From: UBA1369 sp964571725 | GTDB taxonomy: Bacteria > Patescibacteriota > Gracilibacteria > UBA1369 | Length of the DNA: 64,000 bases | Direction: 5' to 3' | Assembly: GCA_964571725.1 (NCBI GenBank) | Contig: CAZNDB010000001.1 | Coordinates: 1 to 64,000, forward strand | Shown: positions 44,402 to 53,126 of the stretch, piece by piece | Layout: the number at the start of each line of letters is the position of its first letter | Numbering within the stretch: position 1 is the stretch's first letter | The notes under the pieces: model-generated | The model's database searches: none | What the model was told of the DNA's origin: nothing | What the model saw: the letters and a program-made list of their open reading frames with translations, nothing else | Made by a program: the position numbers and the translations under genes

Positions 44402-47302
44402 ATGAACAACGATAAAATAATTGTCAAAGGAGCCCGAATCCACAATCTGAAAAATATCAGCGTGGAAATACCCAAGAATAAATTAACGGTAATCACCGGT
44501 CTTTCGGGTTCTGGAAAATCCTCTCTGGCTTTTGATACCATCTATGCCGAGGGGCAGCGCCGCTATGTGGAAAGCCTTTCCACTTATGCCCGGCAGTTTC
44601 TGCAATTGATGGAAAAACCCGATGTGGATTCGATCGAGGGGTTAAGCCCGGCCATCTCCATCGACCAGAAAACCGCCCCCAGAAATCCGCGTTCCACCGT
44701 CGGTACGGTCACGGAAATTTACGATTATTTGCGTCTGCTGTTTGCCAAAGTTGGTACCCCCTATGATCCGGTTACCGGCAAACCCCTTACCCGCCAGACG
44801 GCTTCGGAGATTGTCGAGATCATTTCCCGGATGCCCGAGGGTAAAAAAATTCTGATTCTTTCCCCCCTTGTCAGCCAGAAAAAAGGCTCCCATCTCAAGC
44901 TGCTGGAGAAAGTAAAGAAGGACGGTTTTGTACGCGTCCGGGTGGACGGAGAGGTGATGAGCGTGGTTGATGTGCCCGAATTGGATGAAAATAAAAAACA
45001 CACTATAGAAATAGTGGTGGACCGTCTGGTAGTTAAAAATTTCCAAAAACTTTATCAGACCATGTCTAACGGTGATCAGCTGGAAATTCCCAATCCTGAC
45101 CGTACCAGACTGGCCGATTCGGTTGAACTGTCTCTGAAACAGGGCAACGGTCAGATGATCGTGGCCGATCATGACAGCAAAGAAGAACAGAACTTTTCGG
45201 AGCAGTACGCCTCGGCCGACTCCGGCATCAATATCCCCGAAATCACGCCCAGCCTTTTTTCCTTCAATTCCCCCCAGGGGGCCTGTGAATATTGCCACGG
45301 CCTCGGCACCAAGCTGGAAATCAATCCCAAACTGGTTATTCCCAATCCCAATCTGACTCTGGCCGAAGGCGCCATCATGCCCTGGTCGGCCACCACCAGT
45401 CATCTGACCTGGTATAACCGCATCCTGGAGTCGGTGGCCGATCAGCTGGGCTTTTCCATGAACACTCCGATCAGAAAACTGGCCAAAGAGCAGCTGGATA
45501 CGATTCTTTATGGTACCGGCGAACGCAAGTTCAAGGTAAAAATGAGCAACAATAAATTTCTGGAGGAAGGAGCCGGCTTTAACGGTGAATATCACACCCG
45601 TTTCGAGGGAGTGATCCCCAACCTGGAACGCCGCTATCATGAAACCGATTCCGACTATATCCGCAAGAAGATTGAGAAATACATGCAGATTCTGATCTGC
45701 CCCAAATGCCACGGGAATCGTCTGAAATCCGAAGTGTTGGCCATAAAAATCGATGGCAAGTCGATCATCGATGTGACCCGTATCTCGGTCAAGCAGGCCG
45801 GCCATTATTTTAAAAACCTCCAGCTGACCAAATATCAGCAGGAAATCGCCCGCTCCATCATCAAGGAAATCCTCAACCGTCTGCAGTTCCTGGAAAACGT
45901 CGGTTTGAATTATCTGACACTGGACCGGGCTGCCAACACGCTCTCCGGAGGTGAAGCACAACGCATCAGACTGGCCACCCAGATCGGTTCCAAACTGTCC
46001 GGCGTGATTTACGTCCTGGACGAACCGTCCATCGGACTGCATCAGAACGATAACGCCAAACTGATCAATACGCTGATTTCCTTGCGGGATCTGGGCAACA
46101 CGGTGATTGTGGTTGAACATGACGTGGATACCATGCTGGCAGCCGATCACATTTTGGATATCGGGCCCGGTGCGGGAAAAAACGGCGGATACGTGATTGC
46201 CGAAGGGAACGCCGAACAAATAATGGCCAATGAAAACTCTCTGACCGGGAAATATCTTTCCGGCAAAGAAAAAATCATTATTCCCAAGGTCCGCCGCAAA
46301 GGTAACGGTACCAAACTGAAAATTGTCGGGGCTACGGAACACAATTTGAAAAACGTTACGGTGGAGCTGCCTTTGGGGACCTTCATCTGTGTGACCGGCG
46401 TATCGGGATCGGGGAAATCCACCCTGATTAATGATATTCTGGTCAAAGAGCTGTCCAAGTATATTTATGGCACGAAAACCCAGTCCGGTACTCATGAAGC
46501 CATCATGGGCATGGAATACCTGGATAAAATTATCAATATCGATCAGTCTCCCATCGGACGAACTCCCAGATCCAACCCCGCCACCTATACCGGAGTTTTT
46601 ACCGATATCCGTGAAATGTTTGCCGGCAGTCCGGAAGCCAAATTACGCGGTTATAAATCCGGCCGCTTCAGTTTCAATGTCAAAGGAGGACGTTGTGAAG
46701 CCTGTCAGGGCGACGGTATCAAAAAAATTGAAATGCATTTCCTGCCCGATATCTATGTTCAGTGCGAAGTCTGCAAAGGCAAGCGCTACAACGCTGAAAC
46801 GCTGGAAGTCACCTATCGCGGCAAAAGCATCGCCGACGTTTTGGACATGTCGGTGGAGGAAGCTCTGGAATTCTTTGACGCCATACCACATATCAAGGTG
46901 AAGCTGGAAACCCTTCATCTGGTAGGCTTGTCTTATATTAAATTGGGCCAGCAGGCCACAACATTATCCGGCGGTGAAGCCCAGCGCATCAAACTGGCTA
47001 CGGAACTTTCCCGCAAATCAACCGGCCAGACGCTTTACGTGCTGGACGAGCCGACCACCGGTCTTCATTTTGATGACGTAAAGAAGCTTTTGGACGTCCT
47101 GCAGAAGCTGGTTGATAAAGGCAACACCGTCCTGACCATCGAGCACAACCTGGATGTCATCAAATCGGTTGACCATATTATTGATCTGGGACCGGAAGGC
47201 GGTGATTTGGGCGGAGAAGTAATCGGTTTCGGTACTCCCGAGGCTTTGGCGAAAGTAAAAGGCTCCTATACCTCTCTCTGGTTGAACGAGGTGCTGAAAT
47301 AG
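44402..47302 (+). CDS. uvrA: Excinuclease ABC subunit A
   Basis: The damage-recognition ATPase of nucleotide excision repair. Two ABC modules are seen: Walker A GLSGSGKSSLAFDTIYAEGQ near residue 33 and GVSGSGKSTLINDIL near residue 660; signature LSGGEAQRIRLA and LSGGEAQRIKLATEL. Zinc-binding cysteine pairs are present (CEYCHGLG, CPKCHGN, CEACQGDG, CEVCKGKR). The 966-aa length is normal. A terminator follows 33 bases after the stop. A long open frame on the opposite strand is only a shadow. Confidence 0.98.
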   Translation: MNNDKIIVKGARIHNLKNISVEIPKNKLTVITGLSGSGKSSLAFDTIYAEGQRRYVESLSTYARQFLQLMEKPDVDSIEGLSPAISIDQKTAPRNPRSTVGTVTEIYDYLRLLFAKVGTPYDPVTGKPLTRQTASEIVEIISRMPEGKKILILSPLVSQKKGSHLKLLEKVKKDGFVRVRVDGEVMSVVDVPELDENKKHTIEIVVDRLVVKNFQKLYQTMSNGDQLEIPNPDRTRLADSVELSLKQGNGQMIVADHDSKEEQNFSEQYASADSGINIPEITPSLFSFNSPQGACEYCHGLGTKLEINPKLVIPNPNLTLAEGAIMPWSATTSHLTWYNRILESVADQLGFSMNTPIRKLAKEQLDTILYGTGERKFKVKMSNNKFLEEGAGFNGEYHTRFEGVIPNLERRYHETDSDYIRKKIEKYMQILICPKCHGNRLKSEVLAIKIDGKSIIDVTRISVKQAGHYFKNLQLTKYQQEIARSIIKEILNRLQFLENVGLNYLTLDRAANTLSGGEAQRIRLATQIGSKLSGVIYVLDEPSIGLHQNDNAKLINTLISLRDLGNTVIVVEHDVDTMLAADHILDIGPGAGKNGGYVIAEGNAEQIMANENSLTGKYLSGKEKIIIPKVRRKGNGTKLKIVGATEHNLKNVTVELPLGTFICVTGVSGSGKSTLINDILVKELSKYIYGTKTQSGTHEAIMGMEYLDKIINIDQSPIGRTPRSNPATYTGVFTDIREMFAGSPEAKLRGYKSGRFSFNVKGGRCEACQGDGIKKIEMHFLPDIYVQCEVCKGKRYNAETLEVTYRGKSIADVLDMSVEEALEFFDAIPHIKVKLETLHLVGLSYIKLGQQATTLSGGEAQRIKLATELSRKSTGQTLYVLDEPTTGLHFDDVKKLLDVLQKLVDKGNTVLTIEHNLDVIKSVDHIIDLGPEGGDLGGEVIGFGTPEALAKVKGSYTSLWLNEVLK

Positions 47303-47335
47303 ATTTCTTTTCCATTCGATTTGTTTTGTTATAAC

Positions 47336-47368
47336 AATCACCCGATCCTTGCATCGGGTGATTTTATT
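47336..47368 (+). terminator. Intrinsic terminator of uvrA
   Basis: AATCACCCGAT-CCTTGC-ATCGGGTGATT makes a perfect 11-bp stem and is followed by TTATTG. Confidence 0.8.
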
Positions 47369-47397
47369 GTATGGCTTAATAAACAGCAGTAAAAACA

Positions 47398-47564
47398 TTT
47401 AATAAAGTTTAATAAAATAGCCTAAAGTTTAATAAAATATAATAAAGTGAATTTGGCTGAAGAGGTAAAAAATCACTAAAAAAGCTCTAAAAAGAGGATA
47501 AAATGTAAATAAATTGTGCAAAAGTTGTATAAAAACTGTGTAAAGTTTAATAAAGTTTAATGAA
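47398..47564. repeat. Helically phased TTTAATAAA repeats in AT-rich DNA
   Basis: Exact TTTAATAAA starts at 47398, 47408, 47428 and 47546, with close variants at 47438 (TATAATAAA) and 47556 (TTTAATGAA). The first group follows a 10-base step (47398, 47408, 47428, 47438), as does the last pair, so the copies would sit on one face of the helix. Most are extended as AAGTTTAATAAA. The region between uvrA and the HTH gene is very AT rich. Binding of the nearby HTH protein, or a DNA-unwinding element, are both possible. Confidence 0.6.
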
Positions 47565-47638
47565 AAGTGAAAAATCTATTGAAAATAGGGAAGTAATATG
47601 TAAAATACGAAACAGATAAATAAACATGGGTGTACAGA

Positions 47639-47667
47639 TTGAAGAACGTTAAAAATAATGATAAAAT
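47639..47667 (+). promoter_or_regulatory. Promoter of the HTH gene
   Basis: TTGAAG (47639-47644), a 17-base spacer and TAAAAT (47662-47667), giving a leader of about 22 bases before the ATG at 47696. Confidence 0.55.
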
Positions 47668-47668
47668 T

Positions 47669-47694
47669 TAGTTAATTGGTAAAATAATTAACTA
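47669..47694 (+). promoter_or_regulatory. Palindromic operator between -10 and start
   Basis: TAGTTAATT-GGTAAAAT-AATTAACTA is a perfect 9-bp inverted repeat that spans the predicted transcription start and ends 1 base before the ATG of the HTH gene. The position suits autorepression; as RNA it could also hide the start. Confidence 0.55.
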
Positions 47695-47695
47695 A

Positions 47696-48094
47696 ATGCA
47701 GGAAAGAATACTTACTCCCGAGCAAGTTGCCCAAATTTTACAAGTACATCCGTTTACGGTGTTAAAATTTATAAAACAGGGCAAACTTAAAGCAAGTAAA
47801 CTGGGACGCGTCTATCGCATCAGAGAGAGCGAATTAGAAAGCTTCCTTGACCAAACTTCAGGTAAAGTTGCTAAAACTCCGGAGAACCCGTCGATTGATG
47901 TTAAGAAAAGCAAAAACAAAAACAAAATTTCCCTAAATCAACTCGCGGAGCCATCAGACCGGACTGAGTTGTCCAAAGATCAGCAAAATACGGAAGAATC
48001 GGTTGAAATCACCGTCAGTCAGGTGGAAACCATTGAGCCGACCGGAGACTCGGCCAAACATGGTGGCAAAGACGAATACTATATACTCCAATAA
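47696..48094 (+). CDS. Excisionase-type HTH DNA-binding protein
   Basis: A 132-aa protein. Residues 3-55 match the MerR-like excisionase (HTH_17) fold: LTPEQVAQILQVHPFTVLKF, then IKQGKLKASKLGRVYRIRES and ELESFL. The rest (60-132) is charged, Lys, Glu and Ser rich and likely disordered, with no known domain. Such small HTH proteins occur as excisionases, partition or plasmid control factors and regulators. A palindrome overlaps its transcription start and phased AT-rich repeats lie just upstream, so it probably binds here. A zinc-ribbon ORF follows after 13 bases. Confidence 0.8.
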   Translation: MQERILTPEQVAQILQVHPFTVLKFIKQGKLKASKLGRVYRIRESELESFLDQTSGKVAKTPENPSIDVKKSKNKNKISLNQLAEPSDRTELSKDQQNTEESVEITVSQVETIEPTGDSAKHGGKDEYYILQ

Positions 48095-48107
48095 AAAATA
48101 AAGATAA

Positions 48108-48287
48108 ATGATCTTCAACTGTCTAAATTGTGGTATATCCATCTCATCCAAGCACGAGCATTGTCCGCACTGTAAAATCAGCAACCTGGAAGCGATGGAA
48201 CATTTGACAGGAAAGAGCAAAAAAAGAGCATATCTGGCCTGGAAGGAAAGAGTGAAAGGATCAATTCTCACCATGGTCACCCGCTAG
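48108..48287 (+). CDS. Tiny zinc-ribbon protein
   Basis: A 59-aa ORF from the ATG at 48108 to TAG at 48285-48287. It begins MIFNCLNCGISISSKHEHCP and has the zinc-ribbon pattern Cys5, Cys8, Cys19 and Cys22 (CLNC and CPHC), then a basic helical tail (GKSKKRAYLAWKERVKG). It is 13 bases behind the HTH gene and ends 44 bases before a terminator hairpin, so the two make a small operon. Zinc ribbons of this size bind nucleic acids or proteins; no function can be named. Confidence 0.65.
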   Translation: MIFNCLNCGISISSKHEHCPHCKISNLEAMEHLTGKSKKRAYLAWKERVKGSILTMVTR

Positions 48288-48331
48288 AAAAGAATTCCGG
48301 CCATTCAATTACATCCCTAGAATACCTCAAG

Positions 48332-48356
48332 ACCCCCGCAACAAACCGGGGGTTTG
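48332..48356. terminator. Terminator between convergent units
   Basis: ACCCCCG and CGGGGGT pair around an 8-base loop and run into TTT on the plus strand. The hairpin lies between the zinc-ribbon gene and the end of the minus-strand exported-protein operon. Confidence 0.6.
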
Positions 48357-48377
48357 GTACTGTTCCCAAGCAGGCTT

Positions 48378-49556
48378 TTACTCAGCCTGCACATCGATGG
48401 GCTTGCCGCATTGTTTGCCGACAATATTGGCCGTACAAACTTGAACTTTATCCAGCGGATCAAAAGTTTTCTTGATTATGTCTTTGAGTGTGTCCAGGTT
48501 GTCTCTGACCTTATCCAGGCCGACTCCCTGTACCTGTCTGTATTTCAGGTCGTATTCCGCCACGTATTGCAGATCCATGGCATTGTCGTTCTCTCTGACC
48601 TCAATAGTCTTCAGGTCTGCCTTTACGCTATCAAAAGTCATCGGCTGGGAAGTCATTTTTATCTGGTTGTTGGAGGAGAAAGGAGCGTTTTCTTTGGCTG
48701 CAAAGGTAACTTGTTCCCAGATTGTGGATTCTCCCGGGGTTTCGGCATTGATGCGCAAATCCACCACCCGGTTGAAGAAATCCCCGACGCTGCTGGCGCC
48801 AAAAGCTGAAATCAGGCCGGGATTGGCATCAATGCGTTTCTGCATGGCACTAAAACGGGCCTTTCTTCTGTCATTGAATTTGGTCCACAACTGGGTGGCC
48901 GCTCCCAGATTGGTTTTAATATTGTCAATCCGCTGGAACAGTTGCTCCAGATTGGGATCCACGCAATTACGGTAATTTTCCAGTTTGCTTTCGTATTTCT
49001 GTCTGATTCTTTCAAACACTTCCAAGCCCGTCTGCTGGTCAAAATACTTTTTTTCGTTAACAAATTTTTGCATGAACAGAGCCTTTATTTGCGGATCGGG
49101 CAGTACTTTCTGGGCTTTTTCAGTGTCGCTGGACTTGGGATTGGGGGTTTCAGCCGTATTGATAAAATGTCTCAGATAATAGAGTTCGGCCGACAATTGA
49201 TAATACTGCGCGGCCACTCTGGAACTGGTGGCATTGTCGCAGACGTAAAAAGCCTGGCGAATCTGTTTTCTGGCCGAATCAATCTGGTTCAAAAGGCTAT
49301 CGATGTCCAGATAGCGGCAATAATTGGAGTTATAAATGACCAGAATATCATTCCAGTAATCCAGAAATCCCTCTCCGTCGAAATCTATACCGTTGGTCAG
49401 GAAATTGCTGAAGTCACGTTTGCAGAATAGCTGTGCTCCACTGCCCGCATTACTTTCCAGTCCTTGGGCCAGGACCGGGGACAGGGTGGACAAAAATATC
49501 AGCAGGGTTAGTCCCGCTTTATACCAAATTCCAAATTTTAAGTTTGTTTGTATCAT
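48378..49556 (-). CDS. Exported helical protein, unknown (surface locus gene 5)
   Basis: A 392-aa protein with a signal peptide (about residues 13-30, AGLTLLIFLSTLSPVLAQG, with cleavage likely after LAQ). The mature part is mainly helical with probable coiled coil (DSARKQIRQAFYVCDNATSS, QKYESKLENYRNCVDPNLEQ) and several cysteines, including a C-terminal VCTANIVGKQCGKP pair. No known family. It is the last gene of the chain; its ATG lies 1 base after the stop of the previous gene. Probably a periplasmic or surface partner of the giant protein. Confidence 0.65.
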   Translation of the reverse strand: MIQTNLKFGIWYKAGLTLLIFLSTLSPVLAQGLESNAGSGAQLFCKRDFSNFLTNGIDFDGEGFLDYWNDILVIYNSNYCRYLDIDSLLNQIDSARKQIRQAFYVCDNATSSRVAAQYYQLSAELYYLRHFINTAETPNPKSSDTEKAQKVLPDPQIKALFMQKFVNEKKYFDQQTGLEVFERIRQKYESKLENYRNCVDPNLEQLFQRIDNIKTNLGAATQLWTKFNDRRKARFSAMQKRIDANPGLISAFGASSVGDFFNRVVDLRINAETPGESTIWEQVTFAAKENAPFSSNNQIKMTSQPMTFDSVKADLKTIEVRENDNAMDLQYVAEYDLKYRQVQGVGLDKVRDNLDTLKDIIKKTFDPLDKVQVCTANIVGKQCGKPIDVQAE

Positions 49557-49557
49557 A

Positions 49558-51399
49558 TTAAGTACAGGCTTCTTTGTCTCTTAATTTTACGCAGGCTTTG
49601 GAGGAAACCAGCCCGGGGACATCGGTGAGCAGAGTTAAAATTTGCTTTCTGAAACCGTCAAAGGCCAGGTTCATCGCCTTCATTTCATCATCCAGAGCTT
49701 TGTAGGTGTCTATTTCTCTGTAGGCATCTTTGGCGATCACCGCCACCAGCATCTGCTGGGCTTCAGTGACTTTTTGTGCCGCAAACGCCTGGCTGGCGGC
49801 TGCCGCAACACTGGCCTGAGTGGCACCGTCGGGGGCATTGTTGATTGCCAATATCAGCATTCTTTCCATCTCCGGCATGGGCGGACTTTTATCTTCGGGC
49901 TTTCCGGCTTGCTGGGCTTCTTTAATTTTGCGTTGTTTCTCGTTATAGGTCCAGCCGCCGCTTAATTCCGCGTATTTATTCCATTCATCCGTAATGTTTC
50001 CCAGTGTGATCAGATCATCTTTAACCGGAGTAATCACAGGTACAAAATTTACGCTGACATTCATGCCGACCGCACCAAGAGAGGTTCCGGCGGCATTTTT
50101 GCACAGGCCGCTTTCCCCCAGATTCCCCGTTGCTTTGGCCGGGATCAGACTGTGACTGATGGTCTTTTGTAAACTCTCGTTGATAAACTGCACATGACAT
50201 TGAATACAGTTGTCGGTCTTGTTGAAAGCCGCTGTGGCGGGTTTTTCGATAAACTCCAGGGTCACGCAGATGATGTCGTCGCAAAGGGGAGGCGTGTTGT
50301 AATCATCGGGAGGGGCGGCGGGCGGTTCGGGAATGGCCGGCGGCACCGCCGAGTCCAAAAAGGGGATATCGATATTGGTCGCAGAGCCCGTTCCGGTCCC
50401 GGATCCGCCGGTCGGGCCGCCGTTGGGTGTTTTGCCGTCGCCCGTTCCGCTGCCGTCTGGTTTTTTTACAAAGGTACTTTGCAATTTGGGATTATCGGCG
50501 GCCTCTGCCACAAAATTTTCCAGGGCCTGATCAATTCCCTGCGAGGCAAAGCACTGATTGGGATTGATTCCGCCGGCGAAAATTCCGCTTTTATCCTCAT
50601 CGCCGGTTTCAAAAGGATTTTCTATCGCCGGTTTTTTGGCAGGAATTGTCGGCGTCGTGCCGGTCGGGCTTTCTGATCCGCTGCCGGACGGAGTTCCGGA
50701 AATATCCAGGGGCATTTCTTGTCCCCCGGACTGGCTGCCGGGAGTCGTACCGGCTCCGGTTCCGGCTCCCTCATCTTCCTCTTCCGAAGGGGAATATTGT
50801 CCGCCGAAAGTAACCGGATCGTTCTTTTTGAAAAGTATAATCTCAATATTGTTGAGATCGTTGATCAGATCAAACCCGCCGTTACTCAAATCCCCGTCGG
50901 CAAACATTTCATTGGGTTCGATTTTGGCGCTGATGGTGGCCTGCAAATCCGCGGTATTTTTCCGGTCATTGTAGGTGGCAAGCATGGAATTATAAATCCG
51001 GATGGCTTCATCCACCCGCATCATCGGTGATCTTTCCATGATCGGGGTAATATCTCCCATCAGAATCAACGACATTCTTTCCGGGGGCAAACCGTATTGT
51101 TCAGCCGTGGCTTTGATAGCCGTTTCCATCGGTTTGGTCTGGGTGCTTTTATAAATCATCAGATAGAGATTTTTGCCAACGTCTTTGGGGTCGGTCGCGC
51201 CAAAACTGTTGCCCCAGTCCAGGCCTTTATTTCCCTCACCCCGCAGGGCATATTCAATGCGCGTGCTCAGTCTGCAGGAAGGTTCTGTCAAGACATTGCA
51301 GGACTGTTCCTGGGGGTTGTCGGCTGCCTGGCCAATCCAGGGATGCAGTGGCCCGCTCAGGAACATCAGAATACCAATTGTGTAAACGATTTTTTTCAT
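49558..51399 (-). CDS. Exported protein with Gly/Ser/Thr linkers, unknown (surface locus gene 4)
   Basis: From the ATG at 51399 (MKKIVYTIGILMFLSG) the protein is 613 aa, with a signal peptide of about 25 residues. An N-terminal helical part (about 30-200) is followed by a long Gly/Ser/Thr/Pro-rich linker (about 215-385) and a C-terminal part with cysteines, including CIQCH in NCIQCHVQFINES, and a helical end with TKACVKLRD-like cysteine positions. The start is fixed by a TAATG overlap with the previous gene. A start three codons earlier exists but would lie inside that gene. Unknown function. Confidence 0.65.
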   Translation of the reverse strand: MKKIVYTIGILMFLSGPLHPWIGQAADNPQEQSCNVLTEPSCRLSTRIEYALRGEGNKGLDWGNSFGATDPKDVGKNLYLMIYKSTQTKPMETAIKATAEQYGLPPERMSLILMGDITPIMERSPMMRVDEAIRIYNSMLATYNDRKNTADLQATISAKIEPNEMFADGDLSNGGFDLINDLNNIEIILFKKNDPVTFGGQYSPSEEEDEGAGTGAGTTPGSQSGGQEMPLDISGTPSGSGSESPTGTTPTIPAKKPAIENPFETGDEDKSGIFAGGINPNQCFASQGIDQALENFVAEAADNPKLQSTFVKKPDGSGTGDGKTPNGGPTGGSGTGTGSATNIDIPFLDSAVPPAIPEPPAAPPDDYNTPPLCDDIICVTLEFIEKPATAAFNKTDNCIQCHVQFINESLQKTISHSLIPAKATGNLGESGLCKNAAGTSLGAVGMNVSVNFVPVITPVKDDLITLGNITDEWNKYAELSGGWTYNEKQRKIKEAQQAGKPEDKSPPMPEMERMLILAINNAPDGATQASVAAAASQAFAAQKVTEAQQMLVAVIAKDAYREIDTYKALDDEMKAMNLAFDGFRKQILTLLTDVPGLVSSKACVKLRDKEACT

Positions 51400-52412
51400 T
51401 ACAAACATTTGGTTGAGGTGGCGTCTATAAAGCGGAAGGGGAAAGCATCGGTCTGTTTTCGAATTGAAACAAGATGATCACGGTACTGCACCAGCTCGGC
51501 GAAAATATCCATATATCTCACGTGCATCTGCCAGGCCGTTTTAAGCTGGCTGTAGGCATCCAGAGTCTGATCCAATGCGGTCTTGGCCCTGATTATTTCC
51601 TCATCGATAAACTGAATTCTTCTGGCCGTGCTGTCGGTCACGTCAATCAGCGTGCCGGTCAGACTGGTTGCCGCTCCGCGCAGGGAAGTTGACCACCAGC
51701 GGTTCTGATCGAGTTCATAGGCCAGGTCTTTCTCCAGTTCAGCGCGTTTGGCAGGGTCTTTTTCCTTATCCAGCTGGAGTTTTAATTGGCAGATGGTTTC
51801 CTTCGGGTTCTGGTTCTGGGGATCGCATTTAGCCAGAATACCCTGCGGAGTGCCGTCATAGATGGCCTCTCTTTTCAGGTCCAGAGCAGCCTGGTAACAA
51901 AAGTAGCTGTATTTTAGCGGTTGAATGGTTTTCAATCTCTCCCAATTATAATTGCTCATTTTGGTCGTTGGAAATCCCAGTAGCGTTACGGCCAGACAAT
52001 AGGGATGGTTTTGGGGATTGGTATCGGCTCCCGCGCCGACTGGATTGCAGACCGCGATGGACTGACAGGCCATGTCATTTTTTTCTCCGGTCGGACTTTT
52101 ACAAAGCGCTCCACCCTTTTTGGGATAGTCATTCAGGTCGGGGGTAGGAACGGCTTCATCGGGCTTGGTCATAATTGCCGCGATCCTGTCATTGAAGTAT
52201 TTATTGGTTTCTTTGGCATAAGTATTGCTGAGATCTTTCACGTCCATTTGATCTACTTTTCCATCGAAACAAAACTGTTTTACAAACTCCAGCGGGGTAT
52301 TGGGGGGAGTCGGATTATTGGACTGACTCCTGCCGGTAACCACGCCTATCAGCATCAGCAGAACCAATGCCCCCAGGAAAACCGCAGATGTGTAGATTAC
52401 TTTATGTTTCAT
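51399..52412 (-). CDS. Exported helical protein, unknown (surface locus gene 3)
   Basis: A 337-aa protein with an N-terminal signal anchor (about 8-28, TSAVFLGALVLLMLIGVVTG) and a mature part rich in cysteine in its first half (FVKQFCFDG, GALCKSPTG, MACQSIAVC). The second half is helical (RIQFIDEEIIRAKTALDQTL). It ends in ATSTKCL. No recognisable family. Both ends overlap the adjoining genes as TAATG, so it is translated with them and is likely part of the same complex. Confidence 0.65.
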   Translation of the reverse strand: MKHKVIYTSAVFLGALVLLMLIGVVTGRSQSNNPTPPNTPLEFVKQFCFDGKVDQMDVKDLSNTYAKETNKYFNDRIAAIMTKPDEAVPTPDLNDYPKKGGALCKSPTGEKNDMACQSIAVCNPVGAGADTNPQNHPYCLAVTLLGFPTTKMSNYNWERLKTIQPLKYSYFCYQAALDLKREAIYDGTPQGILAKCDPQNQNPKETICQLKLQLDKEKDPAKRAELEKDLAYELDQNRWWSTSLRGAATSLTGTLIDVTDSTARRIQFIDEEIIRAKTALDQTLDAYSQLKTAWQMHVRYMDIFAELVQYRDHLVSIRKQTDAFPFRFIDATSTKCL

Positions 52413-53080
52413 TAAATACAGGATTTAAGATAGCAGGGCAGTTTTTGTTCGAAAGCGGTAACATTGGTCACCATTTTCATGATGTCCAGGTTGAGCGAGC
52501 GCAATTTCCCGTTAATCTGTTTGTATTTTTCCACGAAAATGGAAGCCTTTTTGATGCTGGAGGTGGCCACGGCGCGCATTTCCAACATTTTGGAAGCATT
52601 GTCGATATATTCCTGTGCGGTTGCTTCACAGGCAAACAGTCCGGGCAGCTGCACAGAGTTGGTGCCCTTGGACTCGGCCGCCACTTTGATCGCCTCTCCG
52701 ACCAGCAATTCCAGTTTGGCCCTGATGTCGGTTTTGAACTTTTCGTATTTTTGGATTCCCGCTTCCAGAAGGGAACTTGTTCTGCTCTTATTTTTAAAAT
52801 TGTCCTCCATGAAGGTCCGGTATTTTTCAAATTCCGGATCGGCGAATTTGGTCAGTTCATAGACGCAGACTTCGGGGGTGATGGTATTAACGGTTGCCAG
52901 GTTGCCTTCAACCGCCTGAATGGGGGTATTGGAAGCCTCGGCGGGGGCTGGCGTTTCCTGGGCCAGTCCGGAATTACCAATGCCGAAAGCCGTTCCCATA
53001 AACAAAAGCAGCATCAGATTGATGGTGATTACCATCGGGTGAAAAATGGTCAGGCTGTTTTTATTGTGGTCGTTTTTCAT
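52412..53080 (-). CDS. Exported helical protein, unknown (surface locus gene 2)
   Basis: A 222-aa protein with a long signal peptide (about 16-40, VITINLMLLLFMGTAFGIGNSGLAQ). The mature part starts with a Pro/Ala/Glu linker and continues as a helical domain (FRTFM-like start, then KYEKFKTDIRAKLELLVGE and YKQINGKLRSLNLDIMKM). Cysteines lie in EVCVYEL, FACEAT and a C-terminal CYLKSC. It follows the giant gene after 46 bases. The four exported proteins share a layout of signal, helical domain and a few cysteines, which suggests a common origin or complex. Confidence 0.65.
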   Translation of the reverse strand: MKNDHNKNSLTIFHPMVITINLMLLLFMGTAFGIGNSGLAQETPAPAEASNTPIQAVEGNLATVNTITPEVCVYELTKFADPEFEKYRTFMEDNFKNKSRTSSLLEAGIQKYEKFKTDIRAKLELLVGEAIKVAAESKGTNSVQLPGLFACEATAQEYIDNASKMLEMRAVATSSIKKASIFVEKYKQINGKLRSLNLDIMKMVTNVTAFEQKLPCYLKSCI

Positions 53081-53126
53081 TGTTTCTTAATATTTTAGCA
53101 TAAATTAAGCGGTAATTCAGCCGGTA

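Noticed and set aside
44642..46495. 617-codon open frame on the minus strand
   Set aside because: It lies wholly inside uvrA, whose motifs are complete. The translation has no family features and reflects codon bias of the true gene.
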